Source of the DNA: Myxococcota bacterium
Lineage (GTDB): Bacteria > Myxococcota_A > Bradymonadia > UBA7976 > UBA1532
Assembly (NCBI GenBank): GCA_963169045.1
Contig: CAUJDF010000044.1
Span: forward strand, 62,001 to 126,000
Length of the DNA: 64,000 nt
Reading direction: 5' to 3'
This document shows, in pieces, positions 24,101 to 33,231 of the stretch. A program made the position numbers and the translations under genes. The notes beneath the pieces were generated by a model that was not told the DNA's origin, made no database searches, and was given only the letters and a program-made list of their open reading frames with translations. Numbering within the stretch: the stretch's first letter is position 1; each line of letters starts with the position of its first letter.

Positions 24101-27043
24101 GCGCAGGTCGAGGTGGACGCCCGGTGGGCGCGAACGCTGACGGCGCCGGAGGACGATCGCCTCGCGACGTCGCTGCTCGTCCGCGCCGCCGAGCTGCAGG
24201 AGCTGGACGGCGATCCGCTGGCGGCCGCCGCGGAGGCCGCGCCCCTGTTCCGCGAGGCGCTGGCCCGGCGCCCCGGGGATCCCGCGGCCTTCGACGGCCT
24301 GCTGCGCACGAGCGCGCGCCTCGGCCGGGTGAGCGAGCTCTCGCGGCAGGCGCGCGATCCGGCGACCGCCGACGCACTGCCGGCGCTGTCCGTCCTCCTG
24401 GCCGCCGAAGCGCTCGTCGCGGCGGAGCAGTTCGCGGCGGCGGCCGACGTGCTCCGCCAATGGCGCGACCGGCTGGCCACCGAGCGGTCGGCGCTGCCGG
24501 TGGCCGCCGAGGAGGCGGCGGACCGCGCCGCGCTGACGCTGCTGGCGCTGGCCTACGAGCGCGCGGAAGCCTGGCGTCCGTTGGCCGACACACTCGAGGA
24601 GGTCGCCGGCCGGACGCGCGAGTCGCCGACCCGCGCTGCGCTCCTCGTGCGCATCGGCGAGCTCTGGGAGCACCGGCTCGACCAACCCGAGCTCGCCGAG
24701 GACGCCTTCCAGCGGGCGCTGGCGGCGGACCCCGGCGCGACCGGCGCCCGCGAGGGCCGCGACCGGCTCGCCGCCCGCCGAGGGGTGCCCGCGGAGCCGC
24801 TCGTGGTCGACCTGCCGGCCGCCGTCGTCGGGACCGACCTGGCCGACGATCCGCGGACCGCGTTCGAGGCGCGCCCCGATCGCCGGGACCGCTTCGAAGC
24901 GTGGATGGCGCGGCTGACGGGCCCCGGCCACGAGGCCGAGCGCCTGCAGGCGTTACAGACGCGCCTGCCGCACGCCGCAGACGATGACGACCGTCTGGAG
25001 CTGCTGGCGGCCATCCTGGGCCAGACGGAGGCGCTCGGCGACGCGGCCGCGACCCGGGCGGCGGCCGAGGCGTTGATCGAGGCGGATCCGACGTCAGTGG
25101 CGGCGGCGCTCGCGCTGCGGCGACTGGCCGACACGGACGACGCGCGCCTCGCCGCGGGCGAGCGGCTCGCGAGCCTGCTGCAGGCGCCCTCCCGTGCCGC
25201 GGGGACGTGGCGCGCGCTCGCCGACGAGGCAGAGCGGGCGGGCGCAGGTCCGGAGCGCGTGCGGGCGCTGCTCGAGCAGGCCGTGGCGCTCGATCCGGCC
25301 GACGAAGCGGCGGGCGCGGCGCTCGAGGCGCGACTGCGCGCGTCGGGCGACTGGCCGGACCTCCTCGAGCTGTTCGACCGTCGCATCGTCGCGGCGGGGG
25401 CGCCCGAGGTCCTTCGGCGCTTGCAGCTGGGCAAGGCGAGCTTGCTGGCCGGCCCGCTGGCCGACGCCGCGGCGGCGCTGGCGTGTTGCGAGGCGGTGCT
25501 CGAGCTGATGCCCGACGACGCGGAGGCGGCGCTCCTGGCAGCCGACCTCGCGCAGTCGCTGGGCGAGACGCGGCGCGCCCTGGCCGTGCTCGAGGGCGCC
25601 GCGGGCACGGCCGATCCGGCGGCGGCGGCGGAGATCGCGATTCGCCGCGCGGACCTGCTCTTCGCGGCGGGCGACGGCGCCGCTGCGCGTTCGCTGCTCG
25701 AGCCGGTGGCCGCGCGCGATCCCGATCGGCGCGACGTGCTCGAGCGCCTGGCGGAGCTGCGCGCGGTGGAGCGCGACTGGACGGGCGTCGTCGCGGCGTT
25801 GCGGCGCCTGCTGCAGAGCGATCCCGACGACGACGCGCGCGCCGAGCGCGCGATCGCCATCGGCGAGATCCTGTCGCGCGCCCACGGCGAGCACCGTCTG
25901 GCCGCGGGATGGTTCAAGCGCGCCGTCGAGCTCGCGCCCGCGCGCACGCCGGCGGTGTGGCGCCTCCTCGAAGAGGCGGAGCGCGCGCCCGACGGCAGCG
26001 TCTCCGCCGAGCACCTGGCGGACGCGGTCGATCGCGCCATCCTGGCCACGCGCTCGCGAATCGACGAAAACCCGTTCGAAATCGAGACGTTGCAGGAGCT
26101 CGCCCGCCTGGTGCGCGCCCGCGGTGACGCCGACGCCTGGTACGTCGCCTGCGGGGCGCTGGTGTACCTCAACGCCGCCGGCCCCGCCGAGACGGCCTAT
26201 TTCCGCGACCGCAGCGGACGCGTCGCCGTCGACTTCGCCGCGCCGCTCGACGCCGAACGGAGGCGCCGCCTGTTGTGGGACGAAGGTGAGGTCGGCCTCG
26301 CGCCCGCGCTGTTCGCCCCCTTTGCGCTGGTGCTGACCGAGCTGTTGGCCGAGCGCATGCCCCCTGGGGCGACGCGCCTCTCGGGCCGCAGCTACGCGCG
26401 ATGGCAGTCCGACTTCCGCCAGCTCGCGGCGGGCCTCGACATGGGCGAGGTCGAGGCGTGGCAGATCGGCCCCAAGAACGGCCACCTGCGCGGCCGCTAC
26501 CTGCCGCGGCCCGCCATCGAGGCGTCGACGGAGCTGCTCGAACAGGCGGTCGACGCGCGGCAGGCGTTCCGGCTGGGGCGGCTGCTCGAGCAGCTGCGCG
26601 ACGGGCGGCTCCTCCTCGTCCAGCGCACCGAGAGGATCGCCCGGGCGGTCGCCGTCATGGGTGGCGAGGTCGCGCCGGAGATCGTCGGCGACGTCCGAGA
26701 AGGCACCGGCGACGCGCTCCTGGATGCCCGGCTCGTCGACCGCGCGCGACGCCTGCCGCGACGGGTGCGCCTCATGCTCGAGACGTTGCCGCCGGGCGCG
26801 CTGGCGGCAGCCGACTTCGCCGCCTACGCCGCCGCGATCTCGGCGTCGTCCGACCGGGCCGGTCTCCTCGCGTGCGGCGACCTCGGCGCGGCGCTCGACG
26901 AGCTCGCCGGGCGCGCCACGGATGCATCGACGCGCGTCGAGCGCCTGCGCGCCGCGCCGGCAGCGGGCCGGCTGCTCGCCTTCGCCCTCGGCCCGGCGTA
27001 CCTGGAGCTCCGGCGCGCCCTCGGCCTGGCGGTGTCGCGATGA
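21131..27043 (+). CDS. Giant TPR-repeat protein A (1970 residues)
   Basis: The product has no signal peptide and no membrane segments, so it is predicted to be cytoplasmic. Residues 1-450 are low-complexity, rich in Pro, Ala, Asp and Glu. Residues about 460-1650 are a long array of TPR-like helical hairpins, with recurring ALDPDA / LERAA / LARRLGR patterns. From about 1680 a non-TPR domain follows (QAFRLGRLLEQLRDGRLLLVQRT), resembling the end of protein B. No enzymatic motif was seen. TPR arrays bind other proteins, so a large scaffold is the obvious guess, partner unknown. Its ATG has no clear Shine-Dalgarno; the stop overlaps the start of gene B (ATGA), so the two products are likely made together. 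Confidence 0.85.
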   Translation: MATDGRGDGDAGAETARRPERRAAVTAEPRPATAADDWPDDDSATLKSWGQLTALDVTALRPRRDPAEEGLRTGGLLGVDSGLLNLLDDDHALSEADLPTQRPEDGPAEAAPQATPVEATATPAAPSAPSPLLADDDPLPPLVDTWTADEPSPEPMSRGASATLAPLAPPARVHELDPFAAPVGAGLPDELDGIDDPFDSVAPLNGPGLGEAWRSGTRPTRSMAPVAAPPPAAPEGDEAPWLAPTPEEVAAARALLAERSHARRARLAEAAVDAELLVVEEILHDGEDRRVVRVEFPSLDDLDVEEIAETPPDEAPVDALSEEASDGIHVFAAESPPPIPASPLDRLSREPVDLREERPSPPPLPVAPPPASPARVEASEPAPVEALRPSWEGSAREEPPSLDAEALERRGVPFLGAIPAFAPVRNVRTFPVGSPVALEPSSAGGPPVVPDLVVPASAGPQVRALIERLAAEIDAESDRGRLALLLHGFGRLAADLPDGAGAALTAFLAADGNDSGFQLNRWALDDALLDAGRTDELMARLNRTGGAPRAESDGLLRAAHLAATRLGDGAGALAHLERAAALDPDALAPLLARVLLLLSQLDWDGALPAVEAAIAAGEGATLTGTLMLEAVRLREELGATPAELHALHEDALERVGGAPALLASLEHHVAAHGGLELLLAGLRARADAVGDQLRDGRVPEDEARREMGEVLFKAAWALERLGRRTEALREYQSALQALPSDPYVLYRTAELARRLGRADEQRAALERVASLARDPAEAANALYQMGLIAQKVLADETLATADFERAVAALPTFTPALAALGRQSIRQGRWHDVLRRFTGEIAQLEEALASDAAPEVRARTIRGLLARYFRAARVLEERLDEPEAATAYHKRALALAPDFLPSFFELERLYQAAGRWRELVALDLGLVDRLEGGPLDTVPFLLRAADLLRGRLRDDRNAGRVYARALARRPDDQGALEGASDVFARLGHRAAQVEVDARWARTLTAPEDDRLATSLLVRAAELQELDGDPLAAAAEAAPLFREALARRPGDPAAFDGLLRTSARLGRVSELSRQARDPATADALPALSVLLAAEALVAAEQFAAAADVLRQWRDRLATERSALPVAAEEAADRAALTLLALAYERAEAWRPLADTLEEVAGRTRESPTRAALLVRIGELWEHRLDQPELAEDAFQRALAADPGATGAREGRDRLAARRGVPAEPLVVDLPAAVVGTDLADDPRTAFEARPDRRDRFEAWMARLTGPGHEAERLQALQTRLPHAADDDDRLELLAAILGQTEALGDAAATRAAAEALIEADPTSVAAALALRRLADTDDARLAAGERLASLLQAPSRAAGTWRALADEAERAGAGPERVRALLEQAVALDPADEAAGAALEARLRASGDWPDLLELFDRRIVAAGAPEVLRRLQLGKASLLAGPLADAAAALACCEAVLELMPDDAEAALLAADLAQSLGETRRALAVLEGAAGTADPAAAAEIAIRRADLLFAAGDGAAARSLLEPVAARDPDRRDVLERLAELRAVERDWTGVVAALRRLLQSDPDDDARAERAIAIGEILSRAHGEHRLAAGWFKRAVELAPARTPAVWRLLEEAERAPDGSVSAEHLADAVDRAILATRSRIDENPFEIETLQELARLVRARGDADAWYVACGALVYLNAAGPAETAYFRDRSGRVAVDFAAPLDAERRRRLLWDEGEVGLAPALFAPFALVLTELLAERMPPGATRLSGRSYARWQSDFRQLAAGLDMGEVEAWQIGPKNGHLRGRYLPRPAIEASTELLEQAVDARQAFRLGRLLEQLRDGRLLLVQRTERIARAVAVMGGEVAPEIVGDVREGTGDALLDARLVDRARRLPRRVRLMLETLPPGALAAADFAAYAAAISASSDRAGLLACGDLGAALDELAGRATDASTRVERLRAAPAAGRLLAFALGPAYLELRRALGLAVSR

Positions 27044-30000
27044 ACCTGGCGTCCGTCTCCTGGCGCGAACGCGTCGCGCTCTTGCGCGACGAGGCGGCGC
27101 ACACCCCGGTGGCGCGGCGCGCGGCGCTTCATCTGGCCGAGGTCGGCCGCATCTGGCTCGACCACCTCGGCGTCGCCGACGAGGCGGAGCGTGCCTTCGA
27201 GGAGGCGCTCGCCCGCGATCCGCAGGCGAGCGGCCCGCTGCGGGCCCTCACGCGGCTCGCGGAGGCCCGCGGGGACTGGGACCGCGTCCGCGATCTGCTC
27301 GCCCGGCAGCTGGAGGCGGCCTCGTCGGCGGCGGATCGCTTCGCGCTGCTGGTTCGCCTCGCCGGCGTGCTGCAGGACCAACTCGGCGACGACGAGGGGG
27401 CGCGGCTCGTCCTGCGGGACGCCATGGCGCTCGATCCGGACGACGCCGAGGTGCGCGCCCGTCTCGAGCGGGCCACCCCGGCGGACGACGTCGCCGCGCG
27501 GCTCGACCTGCTGAGCCACCGCCTGCAGCACGCCACGGGTCCGCTCGCGCGCGCCGAGGTGCTGACGCAGATGGCGGCGGTCGCCGAGGGCGATCCGGAG
27601 CGCGAGGCTGAAGCGGCGGCGCATCACCGCCGCGCGCTCGAGGCGCACCCCGGACACGCGCCGGCGTTGCGCGGCCTCGGGCGGCTGTACGTCCGCGACG
27701 GCCGCTGGGAAGACCTCGTCGCCATGCTCGCCGAGGCGGCGCCGCACGTCACGGACGACGCGCTGCGTGGACGCCTGGTCTACACGGCCGCCGTCGTCCA
27801 GGTGGCGCGCCTCGAGGCCCCGGAGCGCGCACGTCCGCTGCTCGGTCAGGCAGCGCTGTTGTTGAGCGACGATGCCGCCGCGCTGCGGGAGCTGGCGGCC
27901 GACTACGAGCAGCTCGGCATGTGGGGGCCGGCGAACGCCTTGCTCGAGCGGCTGGCGGAGCGCTCCGACGACTGGACGGCCGCGGGGGCGTGGTATCGCG
28001 CCGGCCTGAACGCCGAGACGGGGTTGGGCCGCCCCGACCAGGCCTTCGCGGCGTGGCGCCGGGCGCTCGAGGTCGATCCGACGTTCGTGCCCGCGCTGGC
28101 AGCCCTGCGACGACACGCGTGGAGCCACGACGACTTCGAAGGTGCCGACGCCGCGAGCGAGGCCCTCGCCGGCCTCGCGCCCGACGCCGAGACGCGCGCG
28201 GCGCTGCTGACGCACCGGGCGCGCGCAGCGGAGGCGCGGGGGGGGGAGCCCGAGGCCCGTTGGTGGGAGGCGTTGCAGGTCCACCTCGAGACGCCCCCCG
28301 GCGAGCCCGCCGGCGTCCCGCCCCCGCTCCGGGCATTGGTCCTGCGCCTCGCCGAGCGGGGAGACCCCCAGGCGGCGGCCACCTTGCTCGAGCGCTGGCT
28401 CGAGCGGCCGCTGACGGCCAGGGCGCGCAGTTGGGTGGTGGGCCACCTCGCCGACCTGTACGAGCACGAGCTCGGGCGGGCCGACCAGGCGCTGGGCCTC
28501 CACCGAACGTGGTCGACGCTGGCGCGCGACGACGCGCGGCCGCTCCACGCCATGGCCGGCCTGCTGGCTGCCGCGGGCGACGACACGGCGCTCGCGGACG
28601 TCCTCGAGCGGGCCGCCGACGTGGAGCCCGATCCGCCGCGGCGGCTCGCGCTGCTCGATCGAGTGGCGGCGTTGCACGAAGCGCGGGGGAAGCCCGAGGC
28701 GGCCGAAGCGGCATGGCGGCGCATGATCGAGGCGGCGCCCGGCGACCTCCGCGCGCTCCACGGCCTCGGCCGCCTGCTCTACCACCACGGACGCTGGAGC
28801 GACCTCGCCGACCTCCTCCGCGGCGAGCTCGCCTCGCTGGCGCCCGACGATCCGCGGCGGGCGGGCCTGCTCGGGCGCCTCGCCGAGCTCTGCGAGTTTC
28901 ACCTCGAGCGGCCGGAAGAGGCGGCCGCGGCCTACGAGGCGGTGCTCGAGCTCAAGCCGCAGGCGCCCGACGCCCTTGCAGGCCTCGAGCGACTGTACGG
29001 CGCGCGCGATCGCTGGCAGGACCTCGCCCGGACGCTGCGGCGCCGCGCCGACCGCCTCCAGGATCCGCGGGACCGCGCCGCGGTGCTCTTCCGACTCGCC
29101 GAGATCGAGCACGAGCAGTTGGGGCGGCTCGAGGAGTCCGTCGACCTCTACGACACGGCGCTGCAGCTGGCGCCCGGCCTGCTCCCGGCCACGTGGGCTC
29201 TCGAGCGGCTCGCGATCGCGCGGGGCGAGCGCGATCGCCTGCTCGTCCTCTACCGCACGCTGCTGCCGCGCCTCGAGTCGCGGGGACAGCGCGCCGTGGT
29301 CGCGCACAAGCTGGCGGCGTTGCTCACGCCACTCGAGGCGAGACAGCTCTGGGAGGAGATCCTCGACGACGCCCCCGACGACGCGTGGGCTGCGTGGGCG
29401 CTCGCGCGCGACGCCGCCGAGCGCGGTGACCGCGCCGCGCTCGCCGCCCGCCTGGCGACGCTGGCGCAGCACGTGGGGGAGCGGCACGACGCGGTCGCGC
29501 TCTGGCGCGAGGCGGCCGAGGCCGCCGAAGACGCCGGTCTCACGGTGGAGGAGCGCATCGCGCTGTGGGAGCGTGTGCTGCCGCTCGATCCGGTCGCCCC
29601 GCGGCCCTGGGAGGCCCTGCTGCGCGCTTACCGCGAGCTTGGCGACCCCGCCGCGCTCTCCTCGTTCCTCACGCGGCTCGCGCGTGCCAGCGACGACGAT
29701 CGGGCCCGCTCCGTGGCGTGGTGGGCAGCCGGCCACCTCGAGGAGGCCGCCGGCGACGTCGACCGGGCCACGGCGCTCTACGAAGAGGCGCACGCAGCGT
29801 GCGCCGACGATCCGGTTCCGGCATGGCGCCTGCTCGAGCTCGCGCGCGCCCGTCTGGTCGACGACACGCCCGCGGCGCGCACCGTCTACGCGGCGCGCCT
29901 CGAGGAAGCGGCGCGCAGGCAGCGTGGCGGCCGCGCCGCCGCCCGTTGGCTGAACGACGCCGGTGACGTCTGGCTCCTCGAGCCCGCCGGCCCGGACCGG

Positions 30001-31986
30001 GCGCTGGCGTGCTTCCTCGAAGGCGTGCGCCGCGACCCGCTGGCGGACGACTGCGCCGCCAAGGCCGAGGCGCTGCTGCGCGACGGCAGCCGCTGGGGCG
30101 AGCTCGAGGCGCTGCTGCAAGGGCGGCTGCGGCGGCTCGAAGGTCATCCCGGGCGCGCGGACCTCGCGCGCCGGTTGGCGGCGCTGCAGTCGGGCATCCT
30201 GGGAGACCGCGAGGCGGCGCGGGCGACCCTGCGCACGCTCGTCGAGCTCCAACCCGGCGACGTCGACGCCCGGCTCCGCCTCGGCGAGCTCGCCGCGGAG
30301 GACGGCCTGACCGACGAGGCGGCGAGGCACTTCGAGCGGGCCGCCGCGGCGACGACGGACGAGGCGCTGCTGGCCCGGCTGCTCACGCGGCTGGGACGCC
30401 TGCGAGCGCACGCGTTGGGTGATGTGCCCGGGGCGATCGCGGATCTCCGGCGGGCGGTCGGGCTGCTCGATCCCGAGGCGCGCGCGCTCGAGGCGCTGGC
30501 GGAGGTCTACCTGCTCGGCGGCGATGCGGAAGCGTCGCTGCGCGCCTGGCGTCAGCTCGAGCGCATCGTCGACGATCCCGCGCGCTCGGACGCGGCGCGC
30601 GCCGGGCAGGCGCGGGCGCTCGCCGCGCTGGGACGCGCCGCGCCCGCGCCGAGCGCCCCGATCCCGGCGCCGGAGCCCGTCGAGGAAGTCCCCGCACCCA
30701 TTGAAGAATTGCCCGAGGAGCCTCCGCCGCGCCGGACGGCCGCCTGGTCGCCGCCGATCGCGCTCCCCGAGGCGACGGCCGACGTCGACGAGGCGCCGGC
30801 GATGGCACCCGAGTCGGTCGTGCGCCCGCTCGCGGTCACGATGCCGGTCCCGGTGGTGCCTGTACCGCCGTCGCCGGCTGAAGAGCAGCGGTCGTCCACC
30901 GCGACCGAGGTGGGCATGCCCGCCGTGCGCCTCGGTCGGGTGGCGGTGGGCCCGGCGGCGCCTTCGTCCGGCGGCGACGACGCGGCGCGACGGGCGCGGG
31001 CGCGCATCGAGGAGAGCCCGCTCGACGCCGGGGCCTGGGAAGCACTGGGCGAGGCGACCGCGCTCGCCGGCGACGCGGCCGGCGCCGCCTGGCTCGCCGG
31101 CGTCCATGATTGGCTGGCGGGTCACGTCGCGCCGGGCGCGCCCGTCGAAGCGCCCGGTGCGGTCCCCGAATCGCTGCGCCGACCGCTCCTGCCGGTGACG
31201 GTACCCGCGCCGGTGCTGGGCCTCCTGCGCGCGGTCGCCGAAGCCGTCGGTCCGGCCTTCGCCGCGGAGCCCGCGGGCAGGGGCGCCGACGAGGCGATCC
31301 CCGACGACGACCCGCTGGTGACGACCGCCGCGCGTCTGGGCCGAGCGCTCGCAGCGCCCCCGGTCACCATCCGCCGCAACCCGGCGCGTCCCTACACCGT
31401 CGCGGTGGAGCCCGGCGCCGGCCCGACCGGCGCGTCCATCGCGCTCGGATCGGCCATCCTCGCCGGCGGCGATCCGTCCGGATGCAGCTTCCTGATGGCG
31501 CGCTGTCTGGTGCCGCTCGCCGAGGGCACGCTCGTCGCGCGGCGCCTCACGGACCGTGAGTTCGGCGCCTTCCTGGGCGCGCTGCTGACGCTGCTCGGCG
31601 CGGAGCATCCGGTGCGGCCCCGCGACCGCGCGACCTTCGAGCGCATGATGGCGCGGCTCGAGCCGCTGCTGCCGCTCGAGCGGCGCATGGGCCTCAGCGG
31701 CCTCGCTCGCGCTGCCGCCGAGGGGCTGCCGGCGTTCCCCGCCGCCGCGATCCGCATCGGCCTCGAGACCTACGCGGCGCGCCTGGCGCTGGCCCTGTCC
31801 GACGGCTTCGGCGGCGCGTTCGAGATGCTGCGCCTGCTCGACTTCGACGACCGTTCGCGCGGGGCGCTGGACGCGAACGACGTCGCGCAGTTCGTCGCCG
31901 ACAGCGATCTCGCCCGCGACCTGCTCGTCTTCGCGGCGTCGCCGGCGTGCCTCGCCATTCGCAGCTGGCTCGCCACTTCGGCCTGA
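27040..31986 (+). CDS. Giant TPR-repeat protein B (1648 residues)
   Basis: It starts at the ATG overlapping the stop of gene A. TPR-like repeats begin at once (about 10-1190), followed by a Pro/Glu-rich low-complexity linker (about 1200-1310) and a C-terminal domain (about 1330-1648) containing GASIALGSAILAGG and SFLMARCLVPLAEGTL, which align in pattern with the end of protein A. The two genes therefore look like an ancient tandem pair in which the low-complexity segment sits at the N-terminus in A and before the C-terminal domain in B. No signal peptide, membrane helix or catalytic motif was found. It is predicted to be a cytoplasmic scaffold acting with A. Repeat copy 2 follows its stop. 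Confidence 0.85.
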   Translation: MNLASVSWRERVALLRDEAAHTPVARRAALHLAEVGRIWLDHLGVADEAERAFEEALARDPQASGPLRALTRLAEARGDWDRVRDLLARQLEAASSAADRFALLVRLAGVLQDQLGDDEGARLVLRDAMALDPDDAEVRARLERATPADDVAARLDLLSHRLQHATGPLARAEVLTQMAAVAEGDPEREAEAAAHHRRALEAHPGHAPALRGLGRLYVRDGRWEDLVAMLAEAAPHVTDDALRGRLVYTAAVVQVARLEAPERARPLLGQAALLLSDDAAALRELAADYEQLGMWGPANALLERLAERSDDWTAAGAWYRAGLNAETGLGRPDQAFAAWRRALEVDPTFVPALAALRRHAWSHDDFEGADAASEALAGLAPDAETRAALLTHRARAAEARGGEPEARWWEALQVHLETPPGEPAGVPPPLRALVLRLAERGDPQAAATLLERWLERPLTARARSWVVGHLADLYEHELGRADQALGLHRTWSTLARDDARPLHAMAGLLAAAGDDTALADVLERAADVEPDPPRRLALLDRVAALHEARGKPEAAEAAWRRMIEAAPGDLRALHGLGRLLYHHGRWSDLADLLRGELASLAPDDPRRAGLLGRLAELCEFHLERPEEAAAAYEAVLELKPQAPDALAGLERLYGARDRWQDLARTLRRRADRLQDPRDRAAVLFRLAEIEHEQLGRLEESVDLYDTALQLAPGLLPATWALERLAIARGERDRLLVLYRTLLPRLESRGQRAVVAHKLAALLTPLEARQLWEEILDDAPDDAWAAWALARDAAERGDRAALAARLATLAQHVGERHDAVALWREAAEAAEDAGLTVEERIALWERVLPLDPVAPRPWEALLRAYRELGDPAALSSFLTRLARASDDDRARSVAWWAAGHLEEAAGDVDRATALYEEAHAACADDPVPAWRLLELARARLVDDTPAARTVYAARLEEAARRQRGGRAAARWLNDAGDVWLLEPAGPDRALACFLEGVRRDPLADDCAAKAEALLRDGSRWGELEALLQGRLRRLEGHPGRADLARRLAALQSGILGDREAARATLRTLVELQPGDVDARLRLGELAAEDGLTDEAARHFERAAAATTDEALLARLLTRLGRLRAHALGDVPGAIADLRRAVGLLDPEARALEALAEVYLLGGDAEASLRAWRQLERIVDDPARSDAARAGQARALAALGRAAPAPSAPIPAPEPVEEVPAPIEELPEEPPPRRTAAWSPPIALPEATADVDEAPAMAPESVVRPLAVTMPVPVVPVPPSPAEEQRSSTATEVGMPAVRLGRVAVGPAAPSSGGDDAARRARARIEESPLDAGAWEALGEATALAGDAAGAAWLAGVHDWLAGHVAPGAPVEAPGAVPESLRRPLLPVTVPAPVLGLLRAVAEAVGPAFAAEPAGRGADEAIPDDDPLVTTAARLGRALAAPPVTIRRNPARPYTVAVEPGAGPTGASIALGSAILAGGDPSGCSFLMARCLVPLAEGTLVARRLTDREFGAFLGALLTLLGAEHPVRPRDRATFERMMARLEPLLPLERRMGLSGLARAAAEGLPAFPAAAIRIGLETYAARLALALSDGFGGAFEMLRLLDFDDRSRGALDANDVAQFVADSDLARDLLVFAASPACLAIRSWLATSA

Positions 31987-32011
31987 GCGCTGGAGGCGAG
32001 TGGGTCGGTCC

Positions 32012-32160
32012 CCAAGACTCGCTCGCGTCGTCGCGGCCCTCGGCTCCCCGGGCTGGGTGTGGAACCTCCTCCGCGAAGGACAAGGCGACGCGTTCGTCGG
32101 CCCGCCTTGGCCGGTGGGCCGATGGCCGCGACGAAGCGTGCGGAACTTCGGGGGCACCCC
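32012..32160. repeat. Quasi-palindromic intergenic repeat, copy 2
   Basis: Second copy of the element at 19058-19205, in the same orientation, again between converging genes (stops at 31986 and 32167). The left arm contains TCGTCGCGGCC (near 32030) and the right arm its complement GGCCGCGACGA (near 32130), so the copy can form a long imperfect hairpin. The central 49 bp (32061-32109) is nearly identical to copy 1. The left boundary is approximate because that arm is more diverged. Confidence 0.85.
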
Positions 32161-32166
32161 ACAAGA

Positions 32167-33231
32167 CTAGAGCCGGATGCGATGCCCGCCCTCCGCGGGC
32201 TCGCGTCGCCGCGACCGGGCCCAGAGCACCGCGACGAGGACGCACGCCAACGCCGGCAGCTCGATCGGCACCCGGAAGCGGTGCACCTTCTCCCGTGGGA
32301 CGGGATCGGGGCGGATGGCGGCACGCGCCTCCGAGCGCACGAACTGCAAGATGCCGGCGCCCGGCGGCCGCTCGAGACGGAACGCCGTCAGCGTGCCGTC
32401 GCGACGGAAGGCCCAGGGCACGCCGGCGCGGCCGCCCAGGCGGTTGACGTCGCGCCCCGAGAGCGTGTCGGCGAAGTAGGGCTCGGGCGGGCTCTCCGCC
32501 GCCAGGGACACCGCCCACTCGGTCAGCACCGCCACCTCGACCGGGGGCAGGTCCACCCCTCCGCTCCCCGTCACGGCGAACGGGGGCATGCCCGCGGCGA
32601 AGACCGGCGCCTCGGCCGCGTGGGTCAGCGCCAGGACCGGGCCCCGCAGCGAGGGCGGGGGGGCGGCGCTCTTCGGCGGCTGGACGACGACGCCCGTCAC
32701 GGACCAGCCCTTCGCCCGCAAGTCGGCGAGCCAGGCCGCCTGCGCCGGCGCCAGCGTGAAGCCGTTGGCGAGGATCCAGTCGTGGACCGGCTCCGGCGCC
32801 GAGCCCAGAAGAACGGCCTCCCCGCGGGCCGGGGGGACGCGGCCCGGCGACTCGTCGCCCTCGCTCGGCGGGTCGCCCACCTCACGGACCAGCAGGCCCC
32901 CGATCCAGGAGTGGAACTCGAGGTCCAGCGTGCGGATGGTCTTCGCCGACGGGTGGAGGAAGTCGTCGACGGCCTCCTGTAGACGCTCGGGCACGATCTG
33001 GACGCGGGCCGCCTCGGGTGTGGCGAGCAGCAGGCCGAAGGGCGCCGTCGTGCCGTCGAACGTGTGCTGGACGACCACCGTCTGCTGGCTGGTCAGCGGA
33101 TCGAAGACGATCAGCGCCTCTTCGCTCCGCAGTCGGGCCGGCTGGCCGGGCGAAGGCGCCACCACCGCCGCCCGCGCCGAGAGGGACAGCAGCAGCGCCA
33201 GGAGGATGGGACTACAGCGCGGCGAGGACAC
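32167..33231 (-). CDS. DUF2330-type secreted, C-terminally anchored protein
   Basis: A 354-residue protein starting at a GTG (33231) that lies 20 bp inside the end of the AAA-TPR gene. It has a signal peptide (about 1-20, ending SARA), an extracytoplasmic body beginning with the EEALIVFDPLT segment typical of DUF2330 proteins, and near the C-terminus one membrane helix (PALACVLVAVLWA) followed by an Arg-rich cytoplasmic end. It is predicted to be periplasmic or surface-exposed and membrane anchored. DUF2330 has no assigned biochemical function. Its overlap with the upstream regulator gene suggests co-expression. Confidence 0.78.
   Translation of the reverse strand: MSSPRCSPILLALLLSLSARAAVVAPSPGQPARLRSEEALIVFDPLTSQQTVVVQHTFDGTTAPFGLLLATPEAARVQIVPERLQEAVDDFLHPSAKTIRTLDLEFHSWIGGLLVREVGDPPSEGDESPGRVPPARGEAVLLGSAPEPVHDWILANGFTLAPAQAAWLADLRAKGWSVTGVVVQPPKSAAPPPSLRGPVLALTHAAEAPVFAAGMPPFAVTGSGGVDLPPVEVAVLTEWAVSLAAESPPEPYFADTLSGRDVNRLGGRAGVPWAFRRDGTLTAFRLERPPGAGILQFVRSEARAAIRPDPVPREKVHRFRVPIELPALACVLVAVLWARSRRREPAEGGHRIRL

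Noticed and set aside
26824-32157. A 1777-codon open frame on the minus strand opposite both giant TPR genes
   Set aside because: High GC keeps stops out of the complementary frame. Its translation is an Arg/Gly/Gln-rich string without domain patterns and it runs through repeat copy 2. The plus strand has clear TPR periodicity.
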